Below are positions 1 through 12,700 of a DNA stretch of 64,000 nt, in pieces; positions within the stretch are counted from its first letter, which is position 1; every line of letters starts with the position of its first letter. A model generated the notes under the pieces. The model did no database searches. It saw only the letters and a program-made list of their open reading frames with translations, and was not told the origin of the DNA. This DNA comes from Turritopsis dohrnii (taxonomy: Eukaryota; Cnidaria; Hydrozoa; Anthoathecata; Oceaniidae), in contig BQMF02000041.1 of assembly GCA_027922465.2 (NCBI GenBank), positions 1,178,001 to 1,242,000 of the forward strand, in the 5' to 3' direction. Made by a program: the position numbers and the translations under genes.

Positions 1-1008
1 AGGGATTAATACACTTATTGGATTTCTGCATAAGCAAGAAATACATTAAAACCGGCTTTGGTTTTTCTTTGTTTTTTTTTGTTACTGTCTAAAACTAGCG
101 GTTTTTCAAAAATTTGTGTGAGCGTTTACATGAAACCAAAGCACCATGCCATGCATGTCAGCGCAAAGAAACCCTTTTAGATTTACATAAGTAGATTTTA
201 AAGGGGAAGTCTACTTTTAAAATCGAAATTTAGGTTTTTGTACCATTAGGCAGACTTTCAAAAATGATGAAAGTCAGTTTTTAAATTTTCAAAAAATCAC
301 TTTTTGTTCACGAGATATTGCTGTTTAAAGTTTTTGCTCAAAACTTGATCTCCATGGAAATGTGACATCACAACGTGCAACAATAAATTGCTGACATATG
401 AACATGTAAATAACTCAGAAACGTTTAGTGATGCACTGCTAGAATTTTGTATGTATTGTGACAAACACCAGCAGGCAACAAATCACTTAAATTAAACGCT
501 GCATCATTATAATTCCGTGAGTTATTTATATAATTCTATGTCAGCAATTTTTTCTTGCACGTTGTGATGTCACGTTTCCATGGAGATCAAGTTTTGAGCA
601 AAAACTTTAAACAGCAATATCTCGTGAACGAAAAGTGATTTTTTGAAAATTTAAAATTCATCATTTTTGAAAGTCTGCCTAATGGTACAAAAAACTAAAT
701 TTCGATTTTAAAAGTAGACTTCCCCTTTAATGAAAAACGAAAATATATAGAGGAAACTTATAATTATCTGGAACTGACATCATTTTTTCTAACGAAAAAA
801 GAAATTCTCAACGTTTTGTAAACAGAAGAGTCAAAAAGGTATATATTTGTTTGTTTTTAGTGGAAACATGTGTTGATATTCTTCTTTTTAAGCCTGTCTT
901 AAAAAACAAAACATCTTCATGAGCTGTTATGCTTTTTAAGCTCTGGATACTTAAGCTCAGCTCAGTTTCCTCTTCAGCTCCAACACCAAGAATGTGTCTA
1001 CTCTGCCC
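1..1008 (-). mobile_element. Helitron-like element, minus-strand copy, first part
   Basis: This stretch is the reverse complement of about 51430-52078, the interior of the Helitron-like element at 50229-52789. The shared blocks are co-linear: 1-60 with 52020-52078, 120-195 with 51862-51935, and 770-1008 with 51430-51640. The copy is interrupted at 202-726 by a MITE. It stops at about 1008, where a LINE begins, and resumes at about 4231. No coding sequence is visible. Copy divergence is moderate, with many substitutions and small indels. The element runs off the left edge, so its 3' hairpin end is not seen. Confidence 0.75.
202..726. mobile_element. TTAA-flanked MITE with about 190-bp inverted repeats
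   Basis: The arms at about 202-398 and 540-726 are near-perfect reverse complements, starting AGGGGAAGTCTACTTTTAAA. TTAA is present on both sides (198-201 and 727-730). The related Helitron copy carries a single TTAA at the matching place (51858-51861), so this is an insertion with a visible empty site. There is no ORF. A TTAA target fits piggyBac- or Kolobok-type mobilisation; which one cannot be told from the MITE. Confidence 0.85.
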
Positions 1009-1078
1009 TTACTTTTTTTTTTATTTATTCACTTCTCTGTTATCACTCTTTATGAGTATATAATATACAGATAAAACT

Positions 1079-1213
1079 AAGAAAATATTACAGTTTTCGT
1101 TTTTGGTTAAAAATAAGAAAATATTACAGTTTTCGTTTTTGGTTAAAAATAATTTGAAAAAAAAAAAAAAACAAAAAAAAAAAAACAAAAAAAAAACACA
1201 CACACACACACAC
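1079..1213. repeat. 36-bp tandem duplication, A-rich tract and CA microsatellite
   Basis: The 36-bp unit starting AAGAAAATATTACAG occurs twice in a row at about 1079-1114 and 1115-1150. It is followed by A-runs broken by single C bases and an (AC)n tract at about 1196-1213. All of this lies in the 3' region of the LINE. Confidence 0.8.
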
Positions 1214-1568
1214 TCCGTAGATGACCTCTAAAAATGTAAACAGGGAAGGCACAAAGTTGAAAGCAATGGAATATAAAGGATAAACAAAAACTAAAACGAA
1301 CCTGCGCGGAACATAAGGGACTAAGCCTAACGGCATAGAACACTGACAAGGGATAGTAGTATGACTAAGGCGACGACAAAACCCTGATATATATGAAAGA
1401 AGACTACTAAAGGGATATATCTATAATAACAGTTAAAAATCGAAGCATCTGATGAAATAAATAGCTCAATGTGTTCAAAAAGGACTGGATAAGGAGTAAA
1501 TATATATAAGGAAAAAGGTAACAGATAGAACAGCTAGTGAGCTAAATATTGTAGTAAATATCATTATA

Positions 1569-2984
1569 TCAATTTTGTATTGCAGATTCTAAAATTTCTG
1601 CAAATCTCATTCGACAATTTAAATCGTACCAGTTTAAAATACAATCTTTCAGTTCCAGTTGCTCCTCCGACAGTGGGGGGAATTGGACAGAAATACGTCG
1701 AGGTTTTCTGTTAAACAAACAATCATAAAAATTCACATTATTAGCCAAGCATATTTCATAAATTTCATCAACAATTGAAAACGAACGATCATACTTTTTA
1801 AGTGACATAATTGATATAGCATAGTCCCGGGTATTACTGTTTGTTAGGATTTGATTCATGATGTTCAGCTTACGATTCAAGAGGAGTTGACTGACATTCG
1901 AAACTTTATAGATATTTTGAATATGATTTTTGGAGAACTTTGATACTCCGAGGAGGGCTTTCAGAGCACTCCTTGCTTGTCTATCAATCAAGTCGCGATA
2001 ATGGTTATTTAGCCTCACCAGTTCAAGACCATATAGAAGTCTGGGAGTTACCAAGGTATTGTAAATGTTCACAATCTGATTTGGATGTAGGTGACGAACA
2101 CCACCTGATATCAAAGACGAGACGACCGACCACATTTCTGCTACACGGTATTCAACATGGTGATTTAGTGAGAGGATGTTTGATGATTTTCCCCATAGGA
2201 ATCCAAGGTGCTTCAGCTTGTCTTGAGGAAGGATGGTCTTCCCATCGAGCAGGATCGAGTGATCAGATATGGGACTTTTTCCAGAGATAAGATACTGAGT
2301 TTTAGCATGATTAAATTTGAGATTGTGATTGTAACCATATCTAACGCAAGTATCCACCAAGGACTGCAAACCAGAACGAGTCGAACTTACTAAGATTAAG
2401 TCATCTGCGAAAGCGACAACAGACATGTTGGTTCCATCTGGTAGGAAAGCTCCATACTCTTGGTTGACAAGTTCAGCTAACAAGTCTTGGATATAGATGT
2501 TAAATAAATATGGTGAAATGATGGAACCTTGCTTCACCCCTTGTGAAAGTGTGAAAGAATCTGATTTGAGGCCTCCATAAGCAATCATAGACTCACTGTT
2601 TAGATATGTAGCGATAAGGTAGCGAACAATTGGTTTGGGTATAGAGTCTCGTGACAAGAGTTTTTCGAATAAGAGATTCCAGTTACAGCAATCAAACGCT
2701 TTGGAAACGTCCATACTGCAGATGTATAACGGAGAATTGTTCTTGTTGTAAAATTTGATGGTATCCTGTAATAGAAACTCTGCGTGGACGGTAGAGGATT
2801 GTCTGGTAAACCCAAATTGAGTGGGATGCGATGTTTCAAGGACAGGACATTTGTTGAGAATTATGATTTCGATAATTTTGGAGAGTATGGGCATAATACT
2901 GATCCCTCTGTAATTGTTGGGGTCCTTGAGTGATTTGTTGTACGATTTTACGAGTGGAATGATAACTGATATACTGAGTGACAA
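1569..2984 (-). pseudogene. LINE reverse transcriptase and C-terminal region
   Basis: This 471-codon open frame covers most of the reverse transcriptase of the LINE at 1009-4230. Visible RT motifs in order are the segment PNNYRGISIMPILSKI near residues 22-37, QFGFTRQSST, MDVSKAFD with its catalytic aspartate, SQGVKQGSIISPYLFNIYIQ, and AFADDLILVSS, which is the FADD catalytic box. The C-terminal part (about residues 300-471) has the charged helical look of LINE RT tails, with no clear RNase H. The reading frame is joined to the endonuclease frame upstream by a frameshift near 3000, so the whole protein is broken. The natural translation does not begin at the methionine at 2984. Confidence 0.8.
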
Positions 2985-4230
2985 AGGAGTGTTCTTTTCA
3001 AGAATATGCGATTGATGAGGTTTGTAAGATACTGAAGGATATCAACACCGATAGCAAAGAGATAATGTTCACTAAGCACGTGGAAGGGGTCAGGTGACTT
3101 TTCTTTGCTGAGACGATTGATCGCTTTTTCTACCTCAAATTGTGTGATATAGAAGTTCTCATTATTTGTTGGTAGCTTTTCAAAAATATTCTTCAGGTGA
3201 GAGTTGCTTGTTGTGTTGTCGATAGTGGCAATACCAGGTGTGTATAGAATCGAACTGAAATGTTTTGAAAATTCTGAAGTGATTTCGGTTTTGGAAGTCT
3301 TCCCGTTGATTGTAGAGAGTTTTTGGGATGATGATCGGTGGACTTTTATATTTTTCCAATAGGTTTTTGGTTTGACTTTATTTAGTTTATCAATTTTGAT
3401 GTAATATTCTACTGAAGATTGATTTTTAGCATTACGAACGAGCTGACGAAACCTTTTTCGAGCCAACTTATAACGATTGTACGACACATTATCCTCATCC
3501 CTTGGAAAATTTTCTGATCTCCAGGTGTTAAACATTGCTTGTAGTAGTTTTCTGCTCTCAGTAAGGTTGATGTTCCACCACTTTTTAGGTTCGATTTTGT
3601 GGTGTTTCTGTTCGATTTCGTAATAGGCTTCATAGGCTAGCTCTTTCAGTGATTCTTGGAATTTGTTGATTTCCATGTTGATTGGCAGATCATGGTTATG
3701 TAAACTGCGGAAGTGGTTCTGAGTTTTTTCTTTGTATTTACTTTGAAACAGTACATTGTTCCACATGAATTTTGGTATTCTCTTAGTATGGGTTGGTGGT
3801 GGGTCGAGATCTTCAAGAAGTTCACCGTCAGGTACGATAATTGATGCTGTTACTGGAAGGTGGTCACTTGTGTTGTCTGATTCAGGAAAGATAACTGTAG
3901 AAAAGTTGATGCTGTGTAAGAGATCAGGTGACACAAGAATGTGGTCTATGTAAGATGAATTTGGCATACTGTGGTGGTGGTATGTGTAGGTAGACCCAGA
4001 GCCCATAGTAATGTCAATTGATGTATATTCATTCTCGATCATAAATTCTGTCAGAATAGGTGATAAGGAGTTTTGTTGTCCACATCGTGATGATTCAGGG
4101 ATATTGGGGCAACATTGGAAGTCTCCAATAATGATTGAATCGCATGTTGAGGAAAATTGATTATGTATACCTTGAATGGTGGCCAGCTGGAGTTTGTAAT
4201 TGTCTATGTAATTTACTGACCCAGTTTGTT
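2948..4230 (-). pseudogene. LINE endonuclease C-terminal half and RT start
   Basis: On the minus strand this frame runs open from about 4230, not only from the methionine at 4042. It carries APE-type endonuclease motifs: IIIGDFQCCP (the GDF box), SYIDHILVSPDL, and SDHLPVTASI with the terminal SDH box. A long linker follows with a typical LINE spacer region and the first RT helices (VEKAINRLSKEKSPDPFHV). The frame is then lost near 3000 by a one- or two-base indel, after which the RT continues in the frame of 1569-2984. The first third of the endonuclease is missing because the element is 5' truncated. Confidence 0.75.
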
Positions 4231-5206
4231 TGTTTGATGTTAATGTTTCTTAATGTTTTTTATAATGTTTTAATGTTTGATTAGTTTTTATGTTATACTG
4301 TCAATGTCCCTTATTACTAATAGCTTTCCTAATCATAACAGTAAATTAAACACTGCACATCATGTAACACAATACAAAACTATCAGACTTTCAGATATAT
4401 GATTATGTGTGTGCTCTTTAGCATATAAAGTATTTTACTTTTAATGATCAACATCTTTGTTTATTTTTTGTCTTTGAAATATTGGGAATTACGTTCGTAA
4501 TAAAGAAGATTGGCAGTACATACCAAATGTTTAAAGAATATGATTTACGTACGTAATCACTGTGATACCTGAAAAGATCAATATAAACATAATCTTATTT
4601 TGTACCTCCAAAAAAGAAGGGATGTTTTATGTCATTCAGATGTAATTAAGTTTATCGATGGTGTATATATGGTGTATAAATTTCCTAAAGAATTTCTTTC
4701 AACAGGTAATGAATGTCAATTTAGACCAAGAATGTGAGTGCATGTTATATAATCAAACTAAAACAAAAATTTCTGATTTCTGTTATATATTATGTTGATT
4801 TTAGTCTATATGAATGTATTTTGCATGACCAAAATTTATATGTTCCTGGAAAAATTTTTTGAGTTTATGAGTTATGAGCTTACTCATTAGGACATCTGAA
4901 AGGATTTATATCGTTGGTATTAGTTTGTATCAACAAACATATCATTCAGGTTATTAACAGTATATACATTATAATAATGCTTCGCGTTGTGTCAATTATA
5001 CCTTCCAAATATCCTGAGGAGCATGTAATTAGGCATATATATAATGTTTGTAGAAATTATTCAACTATTCATTGATTCAAAATTATACAAGTTTTAAGAA
5101 AGTTATTGTAGTATTTCATTTTTCATATTTTCATTTTTCAGCTGATTTTGCAGAAATCTTTCTGCCCGTAAGGGCATCTTGTTTGGAGTTAGCATAGTGA
5201 ATACTG
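4231..5206 (-). mobile_element. Helitron-like element, minus-strand copy, second part
   Basis: This continues the reverse-complement match to the Helitron-like element at 50229-52789. 4231-4310 matches 51350-51425, 4690-4990 matches 50640-50900, and 5130-5192 matches about 50412-50470 (shared TTTTTCAGC.GATTTTGCAG and GGGCATCTTGTT). Similarity is lost after about 5206, before the characteristic 5' end TCTATATATTAATAGCC would be reached, so this copy lacks its 5' terminus. Confidence 0.7.
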
Positions 5207-6283
5207 AAAGAAAGTTTATACATTACATTACAGTAAAATAAGGACAATGCAAGTAACATTTCAATTGTATTTGAAAATCCAGAAAATCCAGATTATATGG
5301 CCATTATCTGTAAGAGTAATATAATTATTACATTAACTCTAACCTCAGGAAATTGCATGATCAACTGAATTATTGAATATCTAGGTTGTATTGCACTTAG
5401 CACTTAGAAATTGTATTATTTCTGTCTCAAACAACAAGTGAGTTGTGTTACAACAGGAGGAAATTTGTTTAATGTGGAATTGACCTATATTGGTCACTGT
5501 TGGTATTACATGATATTTCAAATCACAGTTCTTATCAAGGAAATAAATCACAAATCAAAAGTAAATCGTAATTTCACATATTATATATATAATGATTGAA
5601 AACAATCTTCAAAACTCAAGAGGCTAAGTGGGTAGAATTTAGTTTGATGTAATATCTACACCAGCACAGTGAATACTTTAAGGGTAGTTAAATTGTACTC
5701 TTCGATGGCTAACCGAATCATTTGATTAACTCAAATGATAAGTATTGATAATTAGGGTTGTATCCTTCAATGTGAATGGTGCAGACCAAATTGATTTTCT
5801 GCTTCTAAAACATTACTTAATGATGCTTAATTTGTGGAAGTTGCTTAAATGTGCCCTTAAAATATGAATATGGCCTTGTTATATTTATTTATTTTGTTTC
5901 ACATTGGACTGAGTTTGTGCTTGTCATGCATTGGCAATTCTATGGGAGGATATACCAACAGCTGTGTTATTTTGTCAGTGTCTACTAGTATTGTTAAAAA
6001 ATAGTCAGATTGATCTCATTATCAAACTATAACTTATTACAAGTATACCAAATATCTTAAGTTTCATTTCTGACAATGAGAATCATGGTCCAGTTAGGAT
6101 CTTTTTTATATAGGTTATCATTTTTAAAGGCTAGTAACAAGTCTTTCATGCAGCAAGAACTTGTGTTATGATCCTTTATTTAAAAGCCAAAAAAATGAGG
6201 AAGTAACAAAGAAATTGTGGAACAGGAGCACTGTTATATACAAATGATATGTAGAAACAAAAAGATCTTTTTCTTTTCATTAG
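5207..6283. other. Gene-poor stretch upstream of first recognised phosphatase exon
   Basis: AT-rich sequence with no supported gene. It probably belongs to the intron before the first F5/8 exon, because that exon begins in phase 1 at an acceptor (6282-6283). I looked for a signal-peptide exon ending in phase 1 and found no convincing one. Confidence 0.5.
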
Positions 6284-6771
6284 TTTGCAATGAAGTACTA
6301 GACGACTACACATCTTCACCATCTTCCCACAATCAAAATATTCTTCCTGGTCATCCTTACATCGACAGTCCTTTATCATGGTGTTCTTCTGATTGTAATA
6401 CAAAGTATCTTCGTTTATCGTTTCCAAAACATGTCATCATCAGTGGAATTGCTTTGCAAGGTGATTCCAATTCTGACAGTTGGGTCAAAAAATATGATTT
6501 GAAATTAAGAGTTCAACCAAGTGGTATTTACGAAAACATTAATGTAAGAAAATTTGATGACACATTTGGTATTCTTGTGTATTTCTAAAAGTTTTATAAT
6601 TTGATACAATAAACTGTTGTTTGTAGGGTATTATTGGTAATAAAAATCGCATTGCACCACTGTCTGTCAAATGGTTACCTAATTTGTATGTCATTGATGA
6701 AGTCCGGATAAAGCCCACTGATTGGAATCAAAGGTGTTGCATGAGATTCAAGGTTTTTGGTTGCAATCAAG
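6284..6771 (+). CDS. Phosphatase exons coding F5/8-type C (discoidin) domain
   Basis: There are two exons, 6284-6543 (acceptor TTTTCATTAG, donor GTAAGA) and 6627-6771 (acceptor TTTGTAG, donor GTGAGT). They code for CNEVLDDYTSS..., then the core KYLRLSFPKHVIISGIALQG and the C-terminal strand VRIKPTDWNQRCCMRFKVFG. The N-terminal Cys, the IxGIALQGD strand, the KYDL..R strand and the R-I-K-P-T-W...C-M-R-F...GC ending are the family hallmarks of F5/8 C domains, which bind lipids, glycans or proteins outside the cell. The first exon begins in phase 1, so an upstream exon must supply the start codon and signal peptide. Confidence 0.87.
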
Positions 6772-9700
6772 GTGAGTTCTCTTTAGAATTAATAACTGGA
6801 AAATACTTTTTAAGAATTTTGAAATAATTAAGAGCATGTAGTCCAAAGAGATTTTTTGTGGATTCTGTTCTTGGATCTCATATTTTATTATAATTACATT
6901 TATTTATCCTGCAGATACAAGAATTATCAATAATGTAAAAGTTTAGGAGGGCAGGTCATTTGTTTTCTAGCAAAAATGCTGAATTTGTATTTTCATAAAA
7001 AGGAAACAGTGACTGAAATGCTGACTGAGAGAAAACTGAAAAACAACATTTTTTTCTCAGAAATCTTTTCTGTTTTTCTTCCTATTCTTACAATTAAAAC
7101 AGTAAATGAACATTTGGCTCCAAGGGCAGACTGACTTCACTATTAAATTAGATTATGTATTTTTATTCAGCAATTCGTGCTTCCTTTCTTTTTCCTTTCT
7201 TTCTTTTTTTCCTTCCTTTCTCATTCTTTTCTTTTTTACTTTTGTTACATTCAATTCAAAACTCTGTTGTCTAACATGAAGTTTGAAAAATGAAGCAGCA
7301 ACAACAAAATCTGACTTTGTTTATGTTTTTTTGATTCCATGGCTTGAAGTCTCATGGTTGCCCAAGTTTAATTTTCACAAGCATTCCAGAATGGACTAAG
7401 TTCTTTGAAGCTTTCATGTCTCTGGAATAGAGAATCCGTGCCTGTAGAAGTTTTTTGGAATGGATATGAATCCTGTTAAAGCTCAGCATGCCATCAAGTA
7501 GGTGAACCCCACCGATGAATTTGTTGTATGTAGTAACAACAGCTGGTTGTTTGGCTTCAATCTTGGTTTTGGTTTTTCTACCCTATTGTTTAACATCAGG
7601 GTAAACTGAGTCATAAATTGTATGCAACTTAGGGGCTGTTTATATGAGAGGCGGGACAGGACGTTTGCCGGGATGGGAAGAAAAACAGGGTGACTTTATC
7701 CCGCCTTTACATGAGAAAACATTAAGCAGGAGCTTTGCCGGGACGAGACAGCAATCGCATTTAAAACATTATAAAATGTCCCGGGACAGTGTGTTTATAT
7801 GATGAAAAACGTCCCGCTTCAAGCGGGAACCCAGTTTGAGAAAGCGAGATCTCGCCTAACCGGGACGGGACTTTTTTGTCCCAGGATAGTTTTTTTCATA
7901 TAAACACGAGATAGATTTTTTATGAAAACTTCAGTGGAGGCGGGATCCCGTTTTCTGTCCCGTCTCGGCAAACGTCCCATCCCGCCTCTCATATAAACAG
8001 CCCCTTAACATCTCATTTAACAACACAAAACTTAACATGTTCCTCTACCTTGTGCTCTTGATATAGCATCTTTAGGCAAGTTGATATTTGGAATTTGGTT
8101 TGCACGAACTGTCCCTGTACAAGCTATGCCTTGGCAATGAAGAGTTTTTAACCAGTTCAAGGCCGATGTACCAATTCTCAAGAAACAACTTTTTGTGCAT
8201 TGGTACATTGATTAATAAGTGCATTACAATATATTCTAGATGCTTTCAAATCAGGTTTTCCTTGACCAAAATACCAATTGTATCAGAATGTATCTCAAAA
8301 TTATGTACAAGTCCAGCAACGCCAACTAGGACATAGAACTTGTCATCCCACTTTTCCGGATTTTAGGGACTGTATTGTAATAAAGATCTTCCTTTCATTT
8401 GTCCAAAGTGGTTTAGTGTCATTGCTTTCTCAAAATACACCTTGTTGTTTCAATACACACCTGTTGATGATAGCTTCACAGTACTCATCAAAAAATCCCA
8501 GCAAACTTTTCCAGTCCATATTTATCCAAATCTAACAGATTTTCTATATTTTTTGAGAGGCATAGTTATTTGACATGTTGACAATTATGCTGAAGAATTT
8601 CATTGGTTAAAAAGTTTCTAATATATGATATTGATATTGGGTCATCTCTACCATCATCATCATCATCTTTGTAGTCAATGTCTTGGAATGTTTCCTGGAT
8701 ATCACCGGCTATATCTTGTTATAAAAATGTGCTTTCTTCAGTTACATCATGACACACAAATTTTCATCTTATGGAATGCACCATCTTTCAAACCTACCAC
8801 GGGGGAAAAAAAGGCCCTAAGGTATAACTTATGATAACCAGCAGTTAATTGTTAACATTTAAATCTCTGGTTTAAACAATTTTTGTGACAATTTATTGAG
8901 TGATTTTGATAACTGGTGCTTTTTATCCTTACATAATAAAACAATAAAGACAATTTTCCTGAAATTTCAAGTAGATGTGAGTTGTAGTGGAAACGTTTAT
9001 CTAGCAGAAGGAATGCATTCTGCCTTGAAATGAACTAGTGGTTCATTGACAACCACAACATACAGGCGTAATGTTTTGTTATGTGTTGTTGATTGTAAGA
9101 ATCAACATACTCTTCAGATTGAAATATGACATTGAGAAAGCGCAATGTAGCTGATAGGTCTGAATAAGACTTCCAAAGAAAATAAAGAAGAGATGCATCT
9201 ACACCTTCCTTTATATGCAAAGCCTAAAAACTAGCTTAAGGTTAGCGAAATGAAAATTTGCTGTGATACAGCTATTTAGAAAGTCCTCTTCTTGATTTGA
9301 AAAGTAGGTCAATAAACCCAAGGGGAAGTTCAGGTAACAATAAGAAATAGGGCCAAATAATTTTCATGACACTTTGAGCTTGCCTGTACACAATGTGGAA
9401 TTCATGTTGAGCAAATTGAAAAGATTAAATACCAAGTGAATGTATAGCATTGTCTATACAAAAAAGCACCCAAAGTAGTTCTGAGATGAACCTTGTAAGT
9501 AACCAATGTTTCATGAACTTAACTTGTTCATCTTTTTAGTTGTATATCCACCAACTGTTACAGCAATTACACAAACAAAAACACACTTATCAGTTGAATG
9601 GACTATAAAACAGCCAATCACGATATCATATTACACAGTAAGTTAGTAATTTAAACATTTTGCCTAGTTAATAAGTTTATTATAGTAAAGGCGTTTTTCT

Positions 9701-12700
9701 TCATTCATATTACAAAACATTTTGTACAACTTTTCAAAACACATTTTTAACAATGCAGTAAATTTGAATGAAGAGTTTAGATGAATAATAAATGTAAGAT
9801 AAAGATCCAATTACAATATTTCTAATAAACCTTTGGCTTTTAGGTTACAGTCAATGCAACAAAGTTCTACAATCAATCATTTTCTTTTAAATTTGAAAGG
9901 CATTTATCAAACTCCAATTCCAGTCAAATTCCCATTCCCTTTGGTGCTGCTCAACTTAGTTTTACTGTCCAAGCTTTTGTGAACAGAAAGGGTTATCAAT
10001 ATTCTAATTTTGTTACTACAAATGTTACCATAGTTGCAAAAGGTATTGTACTTTTCCTATTTCTTTCTATGAAACGGGTTTAATATGGGTTTATGGGTTT
10101 ATGGGTTTAACGGGTTTAATATGGAAAGTTGAAGTTCATGAGAATATTGTCATTAGATCCACCTTCACCTCATATTCATTCTGTTACTGATTTTGATGGT
10201 TATTCAGAGTATGTGCAATTAAAGATTCAAAGTGCAGAAGACATTAATGGTCCAATCAGGTAAATCATGATATAAAATCTCCTTGATATGGTTTTAAAAC
10301 AGTTTAATCAGACAATTTATCTAGTTTTAACATTTGACATGATGCACAAGTATACCCAAGATCAACCATAGTGTATTTTTTGTATTTTCAATACATATTT
10401 TATACAAACTGTGTGACGTGACCTTCAGGTGTCAAAAGGGTTGAAGTCTCAGTAATACTGAAATCTTTAACATTTCAAAGTGTGTGATGATATTGTTGAT
10501 CAAGTCATTCTTAATATTTTTCAGTTTTTATCAGCTAATCCTATCTTTTGAAAGACTTACACCTGATATTATGGATAGATTGACATTGTTTAACCAGCTG
10601 GATGCATTACGTCAGGGATTATCATATTTCCTTGTCAAAAATATTTCATCTTCACAATTTGTGAATGGAATGTATGAACTTCCACGAATCGTTGAAGGTG
10701 AAGAGAACATTGAGGGACTGCAAATAAAACTTTCTACCATTGGAGCGTTTTATTTGTATGTGAGAGCTGTTATACTTTTTGAGGTAAATGATTCAATTAG
10801 TACGTGAAGAGAAAACATTTGTATCGACAAATAGGAGTTATTTTCTGATATTTTTATGTTATAGGATATCGGAGCAACTGGCTATGGAAATAAGTCACTG
10901 ATTGGCACTATTTCTGAATATGTATTAGGTAAGTCATTGTTTGCATCATTATACGATCAATGCTTTTTAATATAACAAATTTTTAAATTTAAATTAACTG
11001 AAATTAGTATGTGACACAATTAAAAAGTTTGTTTAATATTATGCCATGTTTACTCTAATAAACGTGGTCCTCTGTTAAACTCTGTCTTCTAGTAAACCCT
11101 GCATCTTTTAAGGCAGCATTTATTAGAAACCAATGAGTTTTTCCAAACTTATTTTTTGATTTTCTCTTCTTCTACTTTTTCATTTCCTACAAACATTACG
11201 TCACGAGAAAGACCAAAAATAAGGATTCCGTTGATATAAATTTTATAAAAATTAATTGGATATTTTCTTCAAAAATGCGATGAAAAGTTTTGAAGTCAAC
11301 ATTTTGAAACACACTGTATAGCGCTTTACAGTTTGTTATCAAATTCCATTTGAGCATCAAATATGATTTTTTAATTGATATAGTTCGTAAAAGCCTGAAG
11401 AAACCAGTTATGCCAGAAAGAAGTGAAAGTGTTGCAAAGGTTGTTGTTAAGTTGAGCAAGGGACCAAACAATGCAAAGTGAGTTCAAGTGCTTTTTATAA
11501 TGAAAAGTTTATTTATCCCATGAATTGACAACAAAGATATACGAAACTGCATCTTGTTTATGTGAATTTTTAATCTTGTGTCTTGTTTTTTGGCGATTTT
11601 TCAAAATGGACTTTTTTTTCTTAAATACCATTTCATTAAAATTTTCTGATCACTAAAATTTTATCCTTTGAACTAAGGGGAAATCTTAATGTTAAACCTG
11701 ACTGACGAAGATAAGAGAGGTTGGTAATATGTTGAATGCTGAATTGATTGTAAATCAAATGTGATATGCAGCAAAGGTGATAACTAACATGATTGCTGCA
11801 CACCTGACCTAAAAACTGCGTTTAAGATACTATAAGATGCTATGTAATCAAACAAAACAAAAAGGTCATTTGCAAAATCATGCACGAAACTATTTTTAAA
11901 AAGTTTCCATGTTATTATGGTATTATTACAAAATATTTAAACAAACATGTATTCACATCAGTATTTTACATCTTAAATTTAAAAACTGCTATCAATAAGA
12001 ACCTATTGAGAATGAAGTTGATAAAAATCGTAAATATAAAAAAATGTTGTTCCGAAATCATAATAAATTTTCTGTTGAATTTTTAAAACTTTCATTTTTA
12101 TTACATTAAACGGAAGTTCATTGCATAATGAACAATGCATAATTGTATACCTATTTCAAGTTTTATGGGCAGGCAATAATTAGCCGGGAGAGGGGAAGTA
12201 CAAGACATCAAAATTTCGGCATTTGAGGGATATCAGGAAAGCATCTGAACTTTCAAGTTATTTTGGCAGACAATGATTTTTATTATCAAGGTTGTCAAAT
12301 TGTCAAATTTCTTAAATTGAAGAAAAAATCATATCAACATGATCCAAAAACCATACCATCTTTAAAACAAGTGCTTAAAGTACATGCAGAAGGAGGTACA
12401 CATGTAGTGCCTATTATATCTATATGACTTTCATATATTTCAGGTACTATCAAGTTATTGTGATGAAGATTAATGATACAAAGAATATACTTCCAACATC
12501 CATGTATAATGAATCAGATTTGAAATCTTATGATGATTCTGCTATCAACAAGCCATATATTACTGCTGCTTTTAATTCTTCACAATTTCCTTTGTTGCGA
12601 AGATTTATATTAGGTTTGTTCTGTTTCTACCTCTAAACCGTTTGCAAGGAAACACAATTGCATAAGATTGGATAGAAGAGAATATCTGCAACAACTCATC

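Larger units (their letters stand above)
1009..4230 (-). mobile_element. 5'-truncated LINE (APE-type non-LTR retrotransposon)
   Basis: This is a minus-strand non-LTR element inserted in the Helitron-like copy, whose sequence continues on both sides (to about 1008 and from about 4231). On the minus strand it reads: partial APE endonuclease, reverse transcriptase, C-terminal region, a 3' region with a CA-repeat and A-rich runs (about 1150-1213), and a terminal poly(A), seen as T-runs near 1013-1022. The 5' end is lost within the endonuclease domain, as is usual for incomplete reverse transcription. The clade is not assigned. Confidence 0.8.

Noticed and set aside
1021..1349. Overlapping minus-strand ORFs rich in Phe and Val
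   Set aside because: They are translations of A-runs and a CA-repeat in the LINE 3' region.
6217..6283. Methionine at 6217 as the start of the phosphatase gene
   Set aside because: It lies before a clear acceptor (TTTTCATTAG at 6283), and the residues it would add look like translated intron, with no signal peptide.
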